NCBI GenBank assembly: GCA_000509105.1
Contig: BAIF02000013.1
Location: 1 to 48,590, forward strand
Length of the DNA stretch: 48,590 nt
Reading direction: 5' to 3'
DNA from: Clostridiales bacterium VE202-21
Lineage (GTDB): Bacteria; Bacillota; Clostridia; Lachnospirales; Lachnospiraceae
Shown here: positions 14,570 through 22,894 of the stretch, in pieces
Numbering within the stretch: the stretch's first letter is position 1
How the letters are laid out: each line of letters begins with the position of its first letter
The notes under the pieces: model-generated
The model's input: the letters and a program-made list of their open reading frames with translations, nothing else
Told to the model about the DNA's origin: nothing
Databases searched by the model: none
Program-made: the position numbers and the translations under genes

Positions 14570-15466
14570 GTGGATAACAAGAATAGAAGGAAGAGGATGA
14601 CTCTGAGCAGGCGGGGCAGCCTTACGGGCTGGGCATTTTTAGCTCCCGGGGCAATACTTATATTGTTTATGAGTTTCATTCCGATTTTCAGGGCACTGAT
14701 CATATCATTTCAAACAGGAGTGGGTGCAGGAAATAAGTTTAACGGGATAGGCAATTATGTCAGAATGTTTCAGGACAAAGTATTTATGGAAACATTGACA
14801 AATACGCTTTTTTACCTAATACAAATCCCTATCATGATACTGTTTGCACTGATACTGGCAACCATACTTAACAAGCCGAATCTCCGGTGCAAGGGATTTT
14901 TCAGGACATGTATATTCCTTCCCTGTGCGACTTCGCTTGTTTCCTATTCTCTGGTGTTTAAGTCATTGTTTGCAGCAGACGGCCTGATTAATCTGGTCTT
15001 GTTAAATACGGGAATCTTTTCCGTACCTTATGATTTCCTGGGTCATCCAATGAGTGCGAAGATTATCATTATTGTTGCTATGGTATGGCGGTGGACAGGC
15101 TATAATATGGTCTTTTATTTATCCGGCCTGCAGAATATAGAGCATTCAGTTTATGAAGCGGCCAAAATCGACGGAGCTAATTCTTTCCAGCAATTTTGCA
15201 AAATCACAATTCCTTTGTTGAAGCCCACCCTTGTACTAACTGCCATAATGTCAGTAAACGGAGTACTGCAGCTCTTTGATGAATCTGTAAATCTGACAAA
15301 CGGCGGGCCCGGAAATGCGACATTATCCATGTCACATTACATATACAATGTTTCCTTTAAGTATGTACCAAACTTTGGCTATGCGGCCGCTATGTCCTTC
15401 CTTATTATGATCCTGGTTGCGGTTATGGCATTTGTTCAAATGAAAGTAGGTGATAAGCGTGATTAA
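14570..15466 (+). CDS. Sugar ABC transporter permease (MalF-type)
   Basis: A 298-aa membrane protein. The GTG at 14570 is preferred because AAAGGAG lies 8 to 12 bases upstream; the ATG at 14552 has no ribosome site. Six membrane segments are visible, the first at about residues 18 to 38. The permease signature follows near residue 205 (EAAKIDGANSFQQFCKITIPLLKP), the loop that contacts the ATPase. It overlaps the next permease by 8 bases, which indicates coupled translation. Confidence 0.94.
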   Translation: MDNKNRRKRMTLSRRGSLTGWAFLAPGAILILFMSFIPIFRALIISFQTGVGAGNKFNGIGNYVRMFQDKVFMETLTNTLFYLIQIPIMILFALILATILNKPNLRCKGFFRTCIFLPCATSLVSYSLVFKSLFAADGLINLVLLNTGIFSVPYDFLGHPMSAKIIIIVAMVWRWTGYNMVFYLSGLQNIEHSVYEAAKIDGANSFQQFCKITIPLLKPTLVLTAIMSVNGVLQLFDESVNLTNGGPGNATLSMSHYIYNVSFKYVPNFGYAAAMSFLIMILVAVMAFVQMKVGDKRD

Positions 15467-16265
15467 AGCAAAAAGATCTGTACCATATATCGTTTTGATT
15501 ATAGCTTCTGTAATCAGCGTGTTCCCCTTTTTATACATGGGTGTATCAGCTACGAACAAGAGTATTGATATTATTAATGGGAAATTACTTCCGGGGACTT
15601 ATCTCATAGAAAATTTGAAAAATCTGCTGGCGAATCAGTCTGTAGGAACGGCATTGTGGAATTCTTTTAAATATGCGGTAATCCTGACATTCATTAGTCT
15701 GTTGGTCTGCTCCCTGGCCGGCTATGGGTTTGAAATATATCATGACAAGGCAAAAGATATACTGATGGCCGTGATTTTAATGGCTATGATGGTACCTTTT
15801 GTTGCAACTATGATACCTTTGTTCCAAATGTTTTCGCAGGCCAAACTGCTCAATACGGCATTAGGTTTTGTACTGCCTACAATCTCCACGCCTCTGATGA
15901 TTATGTTTTTCAGGCAGAGTGCGCGGTCCTTTCCCTATGATATCATTGAGGCTGCAAAAATCGATGGTTTAAATGCACTTCAGATATTTTTCCGTATGTT
16001 TATGCCGACAATGCGTTCAACTTATGCGGCAGCGGCAACGATTATATTTATGAATGCCTGGAACAATTATTTGTGGCCAAAGGTAATTATGCTTACAGAA
16101 GAAAGCATTACAATGCCGATGCTGGTGGCAAACCTTACAGCAGGATATGTGACAGATTATGGTATGCTTATGCTGGCGGTTTCAATCTGTACACTGCCTA
16201 CTGTAATCGTCTTCTTTGCCCTGCAGAAGAGCTTTGCCGAGGGAATTACAGGCGCTGTAAAATAA
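15459..16265 (+). CDS. Sugar ABC transporter permease (MalG-type)
   Basis: A 268-aa membrane protein. The GTG at 15459 has AGGTGA at a workable distance; a GTG at 15450 lacks a ribosome site. There are six hydrophobic segments. The ATPase-contact motif is EAAKIDGLNALQIFFRMFMP near residue 165. It pairs with the preceding permease as the heterodimeric membrane channel of the importer. The C-terminus (FAEGITGAVK) is typical of MalG/UgpE relatives. Confidence 0.94.
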   Translation: MIKAKRSVPYIVLIIASVISVFPFLYMGVSATNKSIDIINGKLLPGTYLIENLKNLLANQSVGTALWNSFKYAVILTFISLLVCSLAGYGFEIYHDKAKDILMAVILMAMMVPFVATMIPLFQMFSQAKLLNTALGFVLPTISTPLMIMFFRQSARSFPYDIIEAAKIDGLNALQIFFRMFMPTMRSTYAAAATIIFMNAWNNYLWPKVIMLTEESITMPMLVANLTAGYVTDYGMLMLAVSICTLPTVIVFFALQKSFAEGITGAVK

Positions 16266-16350
16266 ATACTTTTGAATTACGCGATAAGTAAACGCAAGAC
16301 GGATAAAAGAAACTTGGAGGCTGTTAAAATAAATTGTAAGGAGAATTCAC

Positions 16351-17421
16351 ATGACAAACAGAGAAAATTTCAAGTCTTTGATTAAAAGAAAAGGCTATGA
16401 GCATGTACCCGTTGAGTTTGTGCTCTGTCCCTCTTTGCAGGAACAAATGAAAGAGCGGTTCGGAACAGACGATTATGAAGAGTATTTTGGATTTCCATGG
16501 AAGAAAATAGAAGATATCCGTTTGCTTGACCATGATACTGAGATATACCGTCCGTTTTTTAATCCACCATTAGCCGAAAATGGGGAAATAGACAAGTGGG
16601 GAGTCGGGCACGAATCCTCCCCCAACAGTATGCATATGACATATATGCGGCATCCGCTGGAGAATGCGGAGAGCCTGGAGGATCTGCAGGCTTACCCGTT
16701 CCCTGATTTTGCAAATGGCTATAAAGAACATCAGAAGGAACAGGTGGAGGATGCGAAAAAACGTGATCTGATAGCGCTGGGGGATATGCAGATTACACTT
16801 TGGGAGATTTCCTGGTATCTAAGAAGTATGGAAGAACTGTTCTGCGACATGATGGAAGGCAGTGATATGGCAGAGTTTATGTTCGACAAGGCTCTGGAAA
16901 TGGCGAAAGTACGTGCAGAATCCTATGTAAAAGCGGGCGTGGATGCACTTTTCTTTGGGGATGATATTGGAATGCAGCATACAATTATGATGAGCGAAGA
17001 TCTGTATTGTGAATGGATAAAGCCAAGGCTGAAGGCACTGATTGATTATGTAAAAGCAATCAACCCTGAAGTTATTATTTTCTATCATTCATGCGGATTC
17101 ATAGAACCGCTGATCCCACACTTGATTGATGCGGGTGTGGATGTGCTGAATCCTATCCAGAGTGAATGCATGGACTTTGAAGAAATTTATCGGAAATATG
17201 GGGATCGGATTTCATTTCACGGAACGATAGGCACACAGACAGTTATGCCCTTTGGGACACCGGAGGAAGTAAAGGCAGAGGTATGGAAAAATCTGGATAT
17301 TGCCGGTGAAAAGGGTGGTCTTATGGTGGCGCCCACACATATGTTGGAGCCGGAAGTACCGATGGAAAATATTCTTGCTTATGTAGAGGCATGCAGGGAG
17401 TATAAGGCGGGAGGGCGTTAG
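16351..17421 (+). CDS. Uroporphyrinogen decarboxylase (URO-D) family protein
   Basis: A 356-aa protein of the URO-D superfamily barrel. Motifs include a central GDDIGMQH (about residue 209), HSCGF (about 247), DVLNPIQSECMDFE and SFHGTIGTQTVMPFGTPEEV, which match the branch containing corrinoid methyltransferases (MtaA/CmuA-like) rather than haem-pathway HemE. AAGGAG precedes the ATG. It follows the importer permeases by 85 bases on the same strand, so it probably acts on the imported compound or a derivative. No corrinoid protein is encoded next to it, so methyl transfer is unproven. Confidence 0.88.
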   Translation: MTNRENFKSLIKRKGYEHVPVEFVLCPSLQEQMKERFGTDDYEEYFGFPWKKIEDIRLLDHDTEIYRPFFNPPLAENGEIDKWGVGHESSPNSMHMTYMRHPLENAESLEDLQAYPFPDFANGYKEHQKEQVEDAKKRDLIALGDMQITLWEISWYLRSMEELFCDMMEGSDMAEFMFDKALEMAKVRAESYVKAGVDALFFGDDIGMQHTIMMSEDLYCEWIKPRLKALIDYVKAINPEVIIFYHSCGFIEPLIPHLIDAGVDVLNPIQSECMDFEEIYRKYGDRISFHGTIGTQTVMPFGTPEEVKAEVWKNLDIAGEKGGLMVAPTHMLEPEVPMENILAYVEACREYKAGGR

Positions 17422-17488
17422 AGTTTGTATTACTGGTAGTTTGTATCTGAGGGAAGAGACGGATCGGAAGTTTTTTGGATAAGTAGGT

Positions 17489-17525
17489 AAAAAAGGAGCA
17501 CTGACAGCAGTCAGGCTCCTTTTTT
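17489..17525. terminator. Bidirectional terminator between URO-D gene and ntpD
   Basis: AAAAAGGAGC and GCTCCTTTTT flank an inner CTGAC/GTCAG stem. It serves the plus-strand importer operon and overlaps the 3' end of the minus-strand V-ATPase operon. Confidence 0.85.
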
Positions 17526-18137
17526 CTGCTTCATGCGTTTGATAACCTTCAGCCGGGTGAAATCCTCACGCTCCTTCTCTTCCAGTGCATTGGTAATACT
17601 ATATACAAGCTTAGAATACATAGGAATTGTAATATTCTGCAGTGCATTTGCCCGTTTCTGGGTTTTCTTAATATTAGCCGCAAGGCGGTAGGCCGCATTT
17701 TCCACCATAGAAAGCTTTACAGTCAGGTCTTTCACCTTGCGGAAGGCTTCGGTAGCCAGGTCGATGGATTCTTTGGTTGTACTGAAAGAATACGTAGGGG
17801 CATTATTTCCCGGTACATATTTTACATGGGGGATCTCAGTTCCCATAATACTGCGGGTCTGTATTGTGATGGAGTTCTCAATTGGCACAGTATAGGCAAG
17901 CTGCGATACCATGCTGATTCCATGCTCAATATTAGCTCTCTGCAGACACTGGTATGCATAAGTGAACGTGGTGTCGATTTCATCCTGTATACCGCGGGCC
18001 TCATCAATCAGATTCATCAGTTCCCGGATAAGGATATTCCTTTTTTTATCCATCAGGTCGTATCCCTGCCTTGCAAGAGCCAGAGAATTCTTTGCCAGCA
18101 TAAGATTTCCTTTGGTGGGAAAAGTACGTGGATCCAT
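17511..18137 (-). CDS. ntpD: V-type ATP synthase subunit D
   Basis: A 208-aa central-stalk subunit that turns inside the A3B3 head. The N-terminus (PTKGNLMLAKNSLALARQGYDLMDKKR) is the diagnostic start of V/A-ATPase subunit D. The rest is a long helical hairpin, ending in a basic stretch. It is the last gene of the operon, 68 bases after ntpB, with GGAGG upstream. That gap contains a GGGGTCAGACCCC palindrome. Confidence 0.96.
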   Translation of the reverse strand: MDPRTFPTKGNLMLAKNSLALARQGYDLMDKKRNILIRELMNLIDEARGIQDEIDTTFTYAYQCLQRANIEHGISMVSQLAYTVPIENSITIQTRSIMGTEIPHVKYVPGNNAPTYSFSTTKESIDLATEAFRKVKDLTVKLSMVENAAYRLAANIKKTQKRANALQNITIPMYSKLVYSITNALEEKEREDFTRLKVIKRMKQKKGA

Positions 18138-18193
18138 GCAGTTCCTCCTTTTAACACTTGATTAGTCAGAATATTCTGAATATGGAGCTCATT

Positions 18194-18206
18194 GGGGTCA
18201 GACCCC
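18194..18206. repeat. GGGGTCAGACCCC palindrome, copy 1
   Basis: A 13-base near-palindrome at the end of ntpB. The same core recurs at 37004 to 37024 and, twice in inverted order, at 38421 to 38462. Confidence 0.75.
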
Positions 18207-19573
18207 TAATAGTATTTGTCGAGGATCTTAGTATCGATACGGTCCAGTTCTTCTCTTGGCAGCAGTCTGAGCAGTTCCCAGCCAAGATCCAGTGTCTCTT
18301 CCATACTGCGGTTTTCGTTCGGTCCCTGGCCGATGTACCGCTCTTCGAATGCTTTTCCGAACTCCAGATACTTTTTATCGGTCGGTGACAGCTCATCCTC
18401 TCCGATGACGGAAGCCAGGTTTCTGGCGTCTCCTACTTTGGCGTAGGCGGAGAAGAGCTGGTTCGCCAGATCCTGGTGGTCTTCTCTGGTGTATCCCTCA
18501 CCGATGCCGTCTTTCATCAGACGGGAGAGAGAGGGCAGGATGTTGATGGGCGGATAGATGGACTGGCCGTGCAGCTCTCTTTCCAGTACGATCTGTCCTT
18601 CCGTGATGTATCCCGTCAGGTCGGGGATCGGATGCGTGATGTCGTCGTTTGGCATAGTTAGGATCGGGAGCTGGGTTACGGAGCCGTTCACGCCCTGTAC
18701 GATGCCGGCACGCTCGTAGATGGTTGCAAGTTCACTGTACAGGTATCCGGGGAAACCTTTACGGCTTGGGATCTCCCCTTTGGAGGAGGAGACTTCACGC
18801 ATAGCCTCTGCAAAGGAGGTCATATCGGTCAGGATGACCAGGATATGCATGTTCTGCTCGAAAGCCAGGTATTCGGCGGCGGTGAGCGCTACTTTTGGCG
18901 TAATCAGACGCTCTACAACCGGATCGTTTGCGAGGTTCAGGAACATGGCTACGTGGTCAGCCACGCCGCTTTCTTCAAAGGTACGGCGGAAGAAGTCGGC
19001 TACGTCGTGTTTGACGCCCATGGCGGCAAATACGATGGCAAATTGTTCTTTGGTATCATCCCCCAGGGAAGCCTGCTTTACAATCTGAGCCGCCAGCTGG
19101 TCGTGGGGGAGTCCGTTTCCCGAGAAGATCGGGAGCTTCTGCCCGCGGATCAGTGTGGTCAGGCCGTCAATTGCGGAGATTCCGGTGTGGATATAGTTTC
19201 TCGGGTATTCCCGCATGACCGGGTTCAGCGGGAGGCCGTTTACATCCCGCTTTAATGTGGATACAATGGGCCCCAGGTCATCTACGGGCTGCCCGATACC
19301 GTTGAAGGTGCGGCCCAGCATATCCGGGGACAGGGCGATTTCCATAGGGTGCCCGGTTAGGCGGGTGTGCGTATTCTTGAGGGACATATTTTCGGAACCC
19401 TCGAATACCTGTATGACTGCCTTGTTTTGATATATCTCTACGATTCGTCCGATTTTGCGTTCCGAGCCGTCTACGACAAATTCTACGATTTCATCGAAAA
19501 AGGCGTCCTGAACGCCCTCCAGTGCTATCAGAGGGCCATTAATACTGCTGAGTCCCAAATATTCTATTGACAT
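18206..19573 (-). CDS. ntpB: V-type ATP synthase subunit B
   Basis: A 455-aa non-catalytic nucleotide-site subunit of the V1 head. It shows the usual beta-barrel start ([17 protein letters not shown]), the degenerate P-loop region [16 protein letters not shown] (a true Walker A is absent, as in all B subunits), and the arginine-finger region ([21 protein letters not shown]). Length is normal. It follows ntpA by 17 bases in the operon. Confidence 0.97.
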   Translation of the reverse strand: MSIEYLGLSSINGPLIALEGVQDAFFDEIVEFVVDGSERKIGRIVEIYQNKAVIQVFEGSENMSLKNTHTRLTGHPMEIALSPDMLGRTFNGIGQPVDDLGPIVSTLKRDVNGLPLNPVMREYPRNYIHTGISAIDGLTTLIRGQKLPIFSGNGLPHDQLAAQIVKQASLGDDTKEQFAIVFAAMGVKHDVADFFRRTFEESGVADHVAMFLNLANDPVVERLITPKVALTAAEYLAFEQNMHILVILTDMTSFAEAMREVSSSKGEIPSRKGFPGYLYSELATIYERAGIVQGVNGSVTQLPILTMPNDDITHPIPDLTGYITEGQIVLERELHGQSIYPPINILPSLSRLMKDGIGEGYTREDHQDLANQLFSAYAKVGDARNLASVIGEDELSPTDKKYLEFGKAFEERYIGQGPNENRSMEETLDLGWELLRLLPREELDRIDTKILDKYY

Positions 19574-19590
19574 GAGATTGTTTTCCCCCT

Positions 19591-21366
19591 TTAAGCATTT
19601 TTTTCCAGCACACGCTGATAGAAAGCATCGATATCACGTCTGTACTGGGCGAACATTTCCAGCTGGTCGTTAGGAACATCATATTTAATTGCAATGATTT
19701 TATCGAATATGTTTTCTGATTTCAATACAGACATTGGATGCCCCATGGTTACGAGTGAACGGGATTGCTTATAAAGATATAAAATAATGTCCATCATCAG
19801 GAACTGTTTTTCCATGGATACGCAGGTATCGTCCTTATGAAATGCATTCTGCTGCAGAAAACCAAGCCGGATCACGCGGGCAATTTCCAGAACCAGTTTC
19901 TGGTCATCGGGCAGCACATCGCTTCCGATCAGTTTAACAATCTCCAGAAGACTGCTCTCCTGGTTCAGCAGGGCCATCAGGCGGTTACGGTAGTCCACAA
20001 ACTTTGGGGAGACATGATCCTGATACCAGGGAGCCAGATCCCCGAGATATTCACTGTAGCTGGTCAGCCAGTGGATAGCCGGAAAATGCCGTGCATAGGC
20101 CAGGCTCTTATCCAGACCCCAGAAACAGCGGACAAATCTTTTCGTATTCTGTGTGACCGGCTCGGAGAAATCACCGCCCTGTGGAGAGACCGCCCCGATG
20201 ATGGTTACAGACCCGTCGGTTCCATTTAAATTGTGCATCATACCCGCCCGTTCATAGAAGGCGGAAAGCCTGGATGCAAGATACGCAGGAAATCCTTCTT
20301 CTGCAGGCATCTCTTCCAGGCGTCCGGAGAGCTCTCTGAGAGCCTCTGCCCAGCGGGAGGTGGAGTCCGCCATGATCGCCACATCGTAGCCCATATCCCG
20401 GTAATATTCCGCCAGTGTCAGCCCGGTATATATGCTGGCCTCACGGGCAGCAACAGGCATGTTGGAGGTATTTGCAATCAGCGTCGTTCTGTCCATCAGC
20501 GGATTACCGGTCCTGGGGTCAGTCAGTTCCCCGAATTCTTCCAGGACCTGGGTCATCTCGTTGCCGCGTTCGCCGCAGCCGATGTAGATGATAATATCGG
20601 CGTCGGACCATTTGGCAATCTGATGCTGCGTCATCGTCTTGCCTGTACCGAAACCGCCGGGAACGGCAGCGGTGCCGCCCTTGGCTATCGGAAACATGGT
20701 ATCGATAATACGCTGGCCCGTGATCAGGGGCGTGGATGCAGGAAATCGGTGATGGGTCGGACGGGCCGTGCGGATCGGCCAGTGCTGTGTCATGGTCAGC
20801 TTCCTGTGTGTTCCATCGGATAACTCCAGAGTGACCAGGGTTTCATCAATGGTGTACTCGCCGTCTTCTGCGGTATCGGTTACAGTTCCTTCCATATTGG
20901 GGGGAACCATGCATTTATGCATGATGGCATGGGTTTCAGGAATCTCCGCTATAATATCTCCGGCATGGAGGTAATCTCCCTTAGAGACGACGATGTGCGT
21001 TGGCCATTTCTTGCTGCGGTCCAGCGAATCTACGCTCACGCCTCGGGTGATAAATGCGCCGCTGTTCTCAGCAATCTTCTCCAGAGGGCGCTCAATTCCG
21101 TCGAATATATTGTTTAGTATACCCGGAGCCAGAGTGACGGAAACCGCACTGCCGCTTGCAATCACCTCTTCCCCCGGGCAGAGTCCCGACGTCTCCTCGT
21201 AGACCTGCACTGTGGTCAGGTCCTTGTCCAGAGAGATGACCTCCCCGACCAGCTTTTCCCTGCCCACGTATACCATTTCCGACATGCGGAAACCAGTATT
21301 GCCTTTCAGATAAATGACGGGGCCGTTAATTCCATATATAGTTCCAGTGTTAAGCAATGCCGTCAC
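19591..21366 (-). CDS. ntpA: V-type ATP synthase catalytic subunit A
   Basis: A 591-aa catalytic subunit. Walker A is GGFGTGKT (about residue 230), followed by the extra A-subunit insertion region (residues 110 to 185) and [13 protein letters not shown] in the catalytic core. Length matches bacterial and archaeal A subunits. Its start overlaps the 3' end of ntpE by 17 bases. Confidence 0.97.
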   Translation of the reverse strand: MTALLNTGTIYGINGPVIYLKGNTGFRMSEMVYVGREKLVGEVISLDKDLTTVQVYEETSGLCPGEEVIASGSAVSVTLAPGILNNIFDGIERPLEKIAENSGAFITRGVSVDSLDRSKKWPTHIVVSKGDYLHAGDIIAEIPETHAIMHKCMVPPNMEGTVTDTAEDGEYTIDETLVTLELSDGTHRKLTMTQHWPIRTARPTHHRFPASTPLITGQRIIDTMFPIAKGGTAAVPGGFGTGKTMTQHQIAKWSDADIIIYIGCGERGNEMTQVLEEFGELTDPRTGNPLMDRTTLIANTSNMPVAAREASIYTGLTLAEYYRDMGYDVAIMADSTSRWAEALRELSGRLEEMPAEEGFPAYLASRLSAFYERAGMMHNLNGTDGSVTIIGAVSPQGGDFSEPVTQNTKRFVRCFWGLDKSLAYARHFPAIHWLTSYSEYLGDLAPWYQDHVSPKFVDYRNRLMALLNQESSLLEIVKLIGSDVLPDDQKLVLEIARVIRLGFLQQNAFHKDDTCVSMEKQFLMMDIILYLYKQSRSLVTMGHPMSVLKSENIFDKIIAIKYDVPNDQLEMFAQYRRDIDAFYQRVLEKNA

Positions 21367-21937
21367 CTCCTAAAAGAACAAATTTATCATACTCATTCCG
21401 AAGAGCCGTCTTAAATGAATTGTCAATCAGAATATTACGGCCTCTGATGACTGCCCGTATTCCGCCCATAAAATCCTCTGCACTCACCGTAAGCCGGGTG
21501 CCCAGAGCATCCTCCAGATCGGAGCGCCGGCCTTCGTCGGAAGGGTTGATATAGATAACCATAGCTTCCCCTGCGGCAAAATGGACGGCATTGCGGATAC
21601 ATTGGATCAGGTAATCCTCGTAAGCTTCTGTCTTCATATAATCGTGAACTAAAGCAACTGTCTCAGCAAAGATCTTATCTTTCAGATCCTGCTGGACCTT
21701 TCCCTGCATGCGCTTTAAATCCAGCTGTGATTTGGCCATGGCCTGGTTCAGCTGCTGCCTGGCACTGACGGTTTCAGCCTTAATGCGCGTCTCGGACTGG
21801 CCAAGCGCCTCTTTTTTATGATCTTCAAATACTCGTTCCAGCGCTTCACGGTAGGAATCTATGATAGCGTTTCCCTCAGCCCTTGCTTCTTTCATCGAGG
21901 CGGACCGCAGGTGTGCGATTTTTTCTTCCAAAGTCAA
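21350..21937 (-). CDS. ntpE: V-type ATP synthase subunit E
   Basis: A 195-aa peripheral-stalk subunit. The N-terminal 100 residues are one long charged coiled coil; the C-terminal part is a small mixed domain ending in the tail ([15 protein letters not shown]) that binds the head. The start is TTG at 21937, with GGAGG 9 bases upstream; no better ATG exists. It follows the subunit F gene after an unusual 200-base gap. Confidence 0.92.
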   Translation of the reverse strand: MTLEEKIAHLRSASMKEARAEGNAIIDSYREALERVFEDHKKEALGQSETRIKAETVSARQQLNQAMAKSQLDLKRMQGKVQQDLKDKIFAETVALVHDYMKTEAYEDYLIQCIRNAVHFAAGEAMVIYINPSDEGRRSDLEDALGTRLTVSAEDFMGGIRAVIRGRNILIDNSFKTALRNEYDKFVLLGGDGIA

Positions 21938-22010
21938 GAGGGGTACCTCCTTCTATTATTCATATCGTTACTATTCACGGCCTGTAGGTCGTGTATTAAC
22001 AGCATATGGT

Positions 22011-22115
22011 TCATTTAAAGCCGCCGATGGCGGATAGACAGATGCCTGTCCCCATCACTTTATTGGCTCGGATGCCGTGCAGCGTGGCCCGCGGCCCCAT
22101 GAATAATAACTTCAT
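22011..22115 (-). other. Possible 34-aa small protein inside the V-ATPase operon
   Basis: The gap between the subunit F and E genes holds an open frame of 34 codons (MKLLFMGPRATLHGI, then a Gly-rich hydrophobic end). The ribosome site is weak (GCAGAG). It may be a tiny membrane peptide, a remnant, or chance. Nothing else coding is visible in this gap. Confidence 0.3.
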
Positions 22116-22138
22116 ATCTCTGCTTTGTTTATTTTGAT

Positions 22139-22447
22139 CTACAGTTTCAGCCCAATGGCCTCGGTAATATAGGATGTAATAAAGTCTTTTTTACGGCCGG
22201 TTCCGTGCCTGTCAGGAATCTCAATCAACAGGGGCATCTTCCTTTCCAGACGGAATTCATCGATCATGTCCGGAAACTCTCTTCCAAACTTTTCCGTCAG
22301 CAGAACGATCCCCACTGTCTCGTCCTTAAGGACCTTCTGTAAGGCCTCCTGGAGCTCCCCGCGCTCGTGGACGACTACTCCGTCTACGCCTGCAAGGCGC
22401 ATTCCTGTATAGGTATCGACATTATCACTGATTAGAAACATCTTCAT
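22139..22447 (-). CDS. V-type ATP synthase subunit F
   Basis: A 102-aa small alpha/beta subunit of the central stalk, which regulates the rotor with subunit D. The start MKMFLISDNVDTYTGMRLAGVDG and the FIDE-like GIVLLTEKFGREF region are typical of subunit F. It lies one base downstream of the K gene. The operon name differs between species (ntpG in Enterococcus hirae usage), so no symbol is given. Confidence 0.93.
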   Translation of the reverse strand: MKMFLISDNVDTYTGMRLAGVDGVVVHERGELQEALQKVLKDETVGIVLLTEKFGREFPDMIDEFRLERKMPLLIEIPDRHGTGRKKDFITSYITEAIGLKL

Positions 22448-22448
22448 A

Positions 22449-22880
22449 TCAAAGTTTACCGAGGATCATGAAGGAGATGATTAATCCGTAAAGACAAACA
22501 CCTTCTGCAAGACCTACGAAAATAAGGGACTTACCAAGCACGCTGGAGTCTTCGCTGATTGCGCCGAGGGCAGCGCTGGCAGCGCTTGCTACGGCAATAC
22601 CTCCGCCGATACAGGATAAACCGGTAACCAGAGCGGCTGCGAGATAGCCAAGTCCTGTTGCCGTAGAAGCCGCAGCGGCAGTTGTCTCTGCCGCATTCAC
22701 TTCTCCGCCAAGCATCATGATGGATGCGATGACAAACGCACCAAAGAAAAAGAATGCATTTACGCCAATCGTCCTTTTAAAACGCTTTTTGTTCTTCTGC
22801 CCGATTAAGTAATAGCCAAATGGGATAATAATACTTAAAATTAAAGCTGCAATAAAAACAATTTTTGTTGCTAATGTCAT
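22449..22880 (-). CDS. ntpK: V-type ATP synthase subunit K (proteolipid ring)
   Basis: A 143-aa ring subunit with four membrane segments. Only the second pair looks like a classical proteolipid hairpin (GLSCIGGGIAVASAASAALGAI, then FVGLAEGVCLYGLI with the ion-binding Glu). The first pair (residues 5 to 25 and 40 to 60) lacks the Gly-rich face and any membrane carboxylate. A small Ala/Thr-rich linker (residues 65 to 75) joins them. One ion site per four helices matches the V-type ring pattern. Confidence 0.93.
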   Translation of the reverse strand: MTLATKIVFIAALILSIIIPFGYYLIGQKNKKRFKRTIGVNAFFFFGAFVIASIMMLGGEVNAAETTAAAASTATGLGYLAAALVTGLSCIGGGIAVASAASAALGAISEDSSVLGKSLIFVGLAEGVCLYGLIISFMILGKL

Positions 22881-22894
22881 AATAATAGTCCTCC

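Noticed and set aside
20233..20823. 196-aa plus-strand frame over ntpA
   Set aside because: It is antisense to a catalytic subunit with all family motifs and has no ribosome site.
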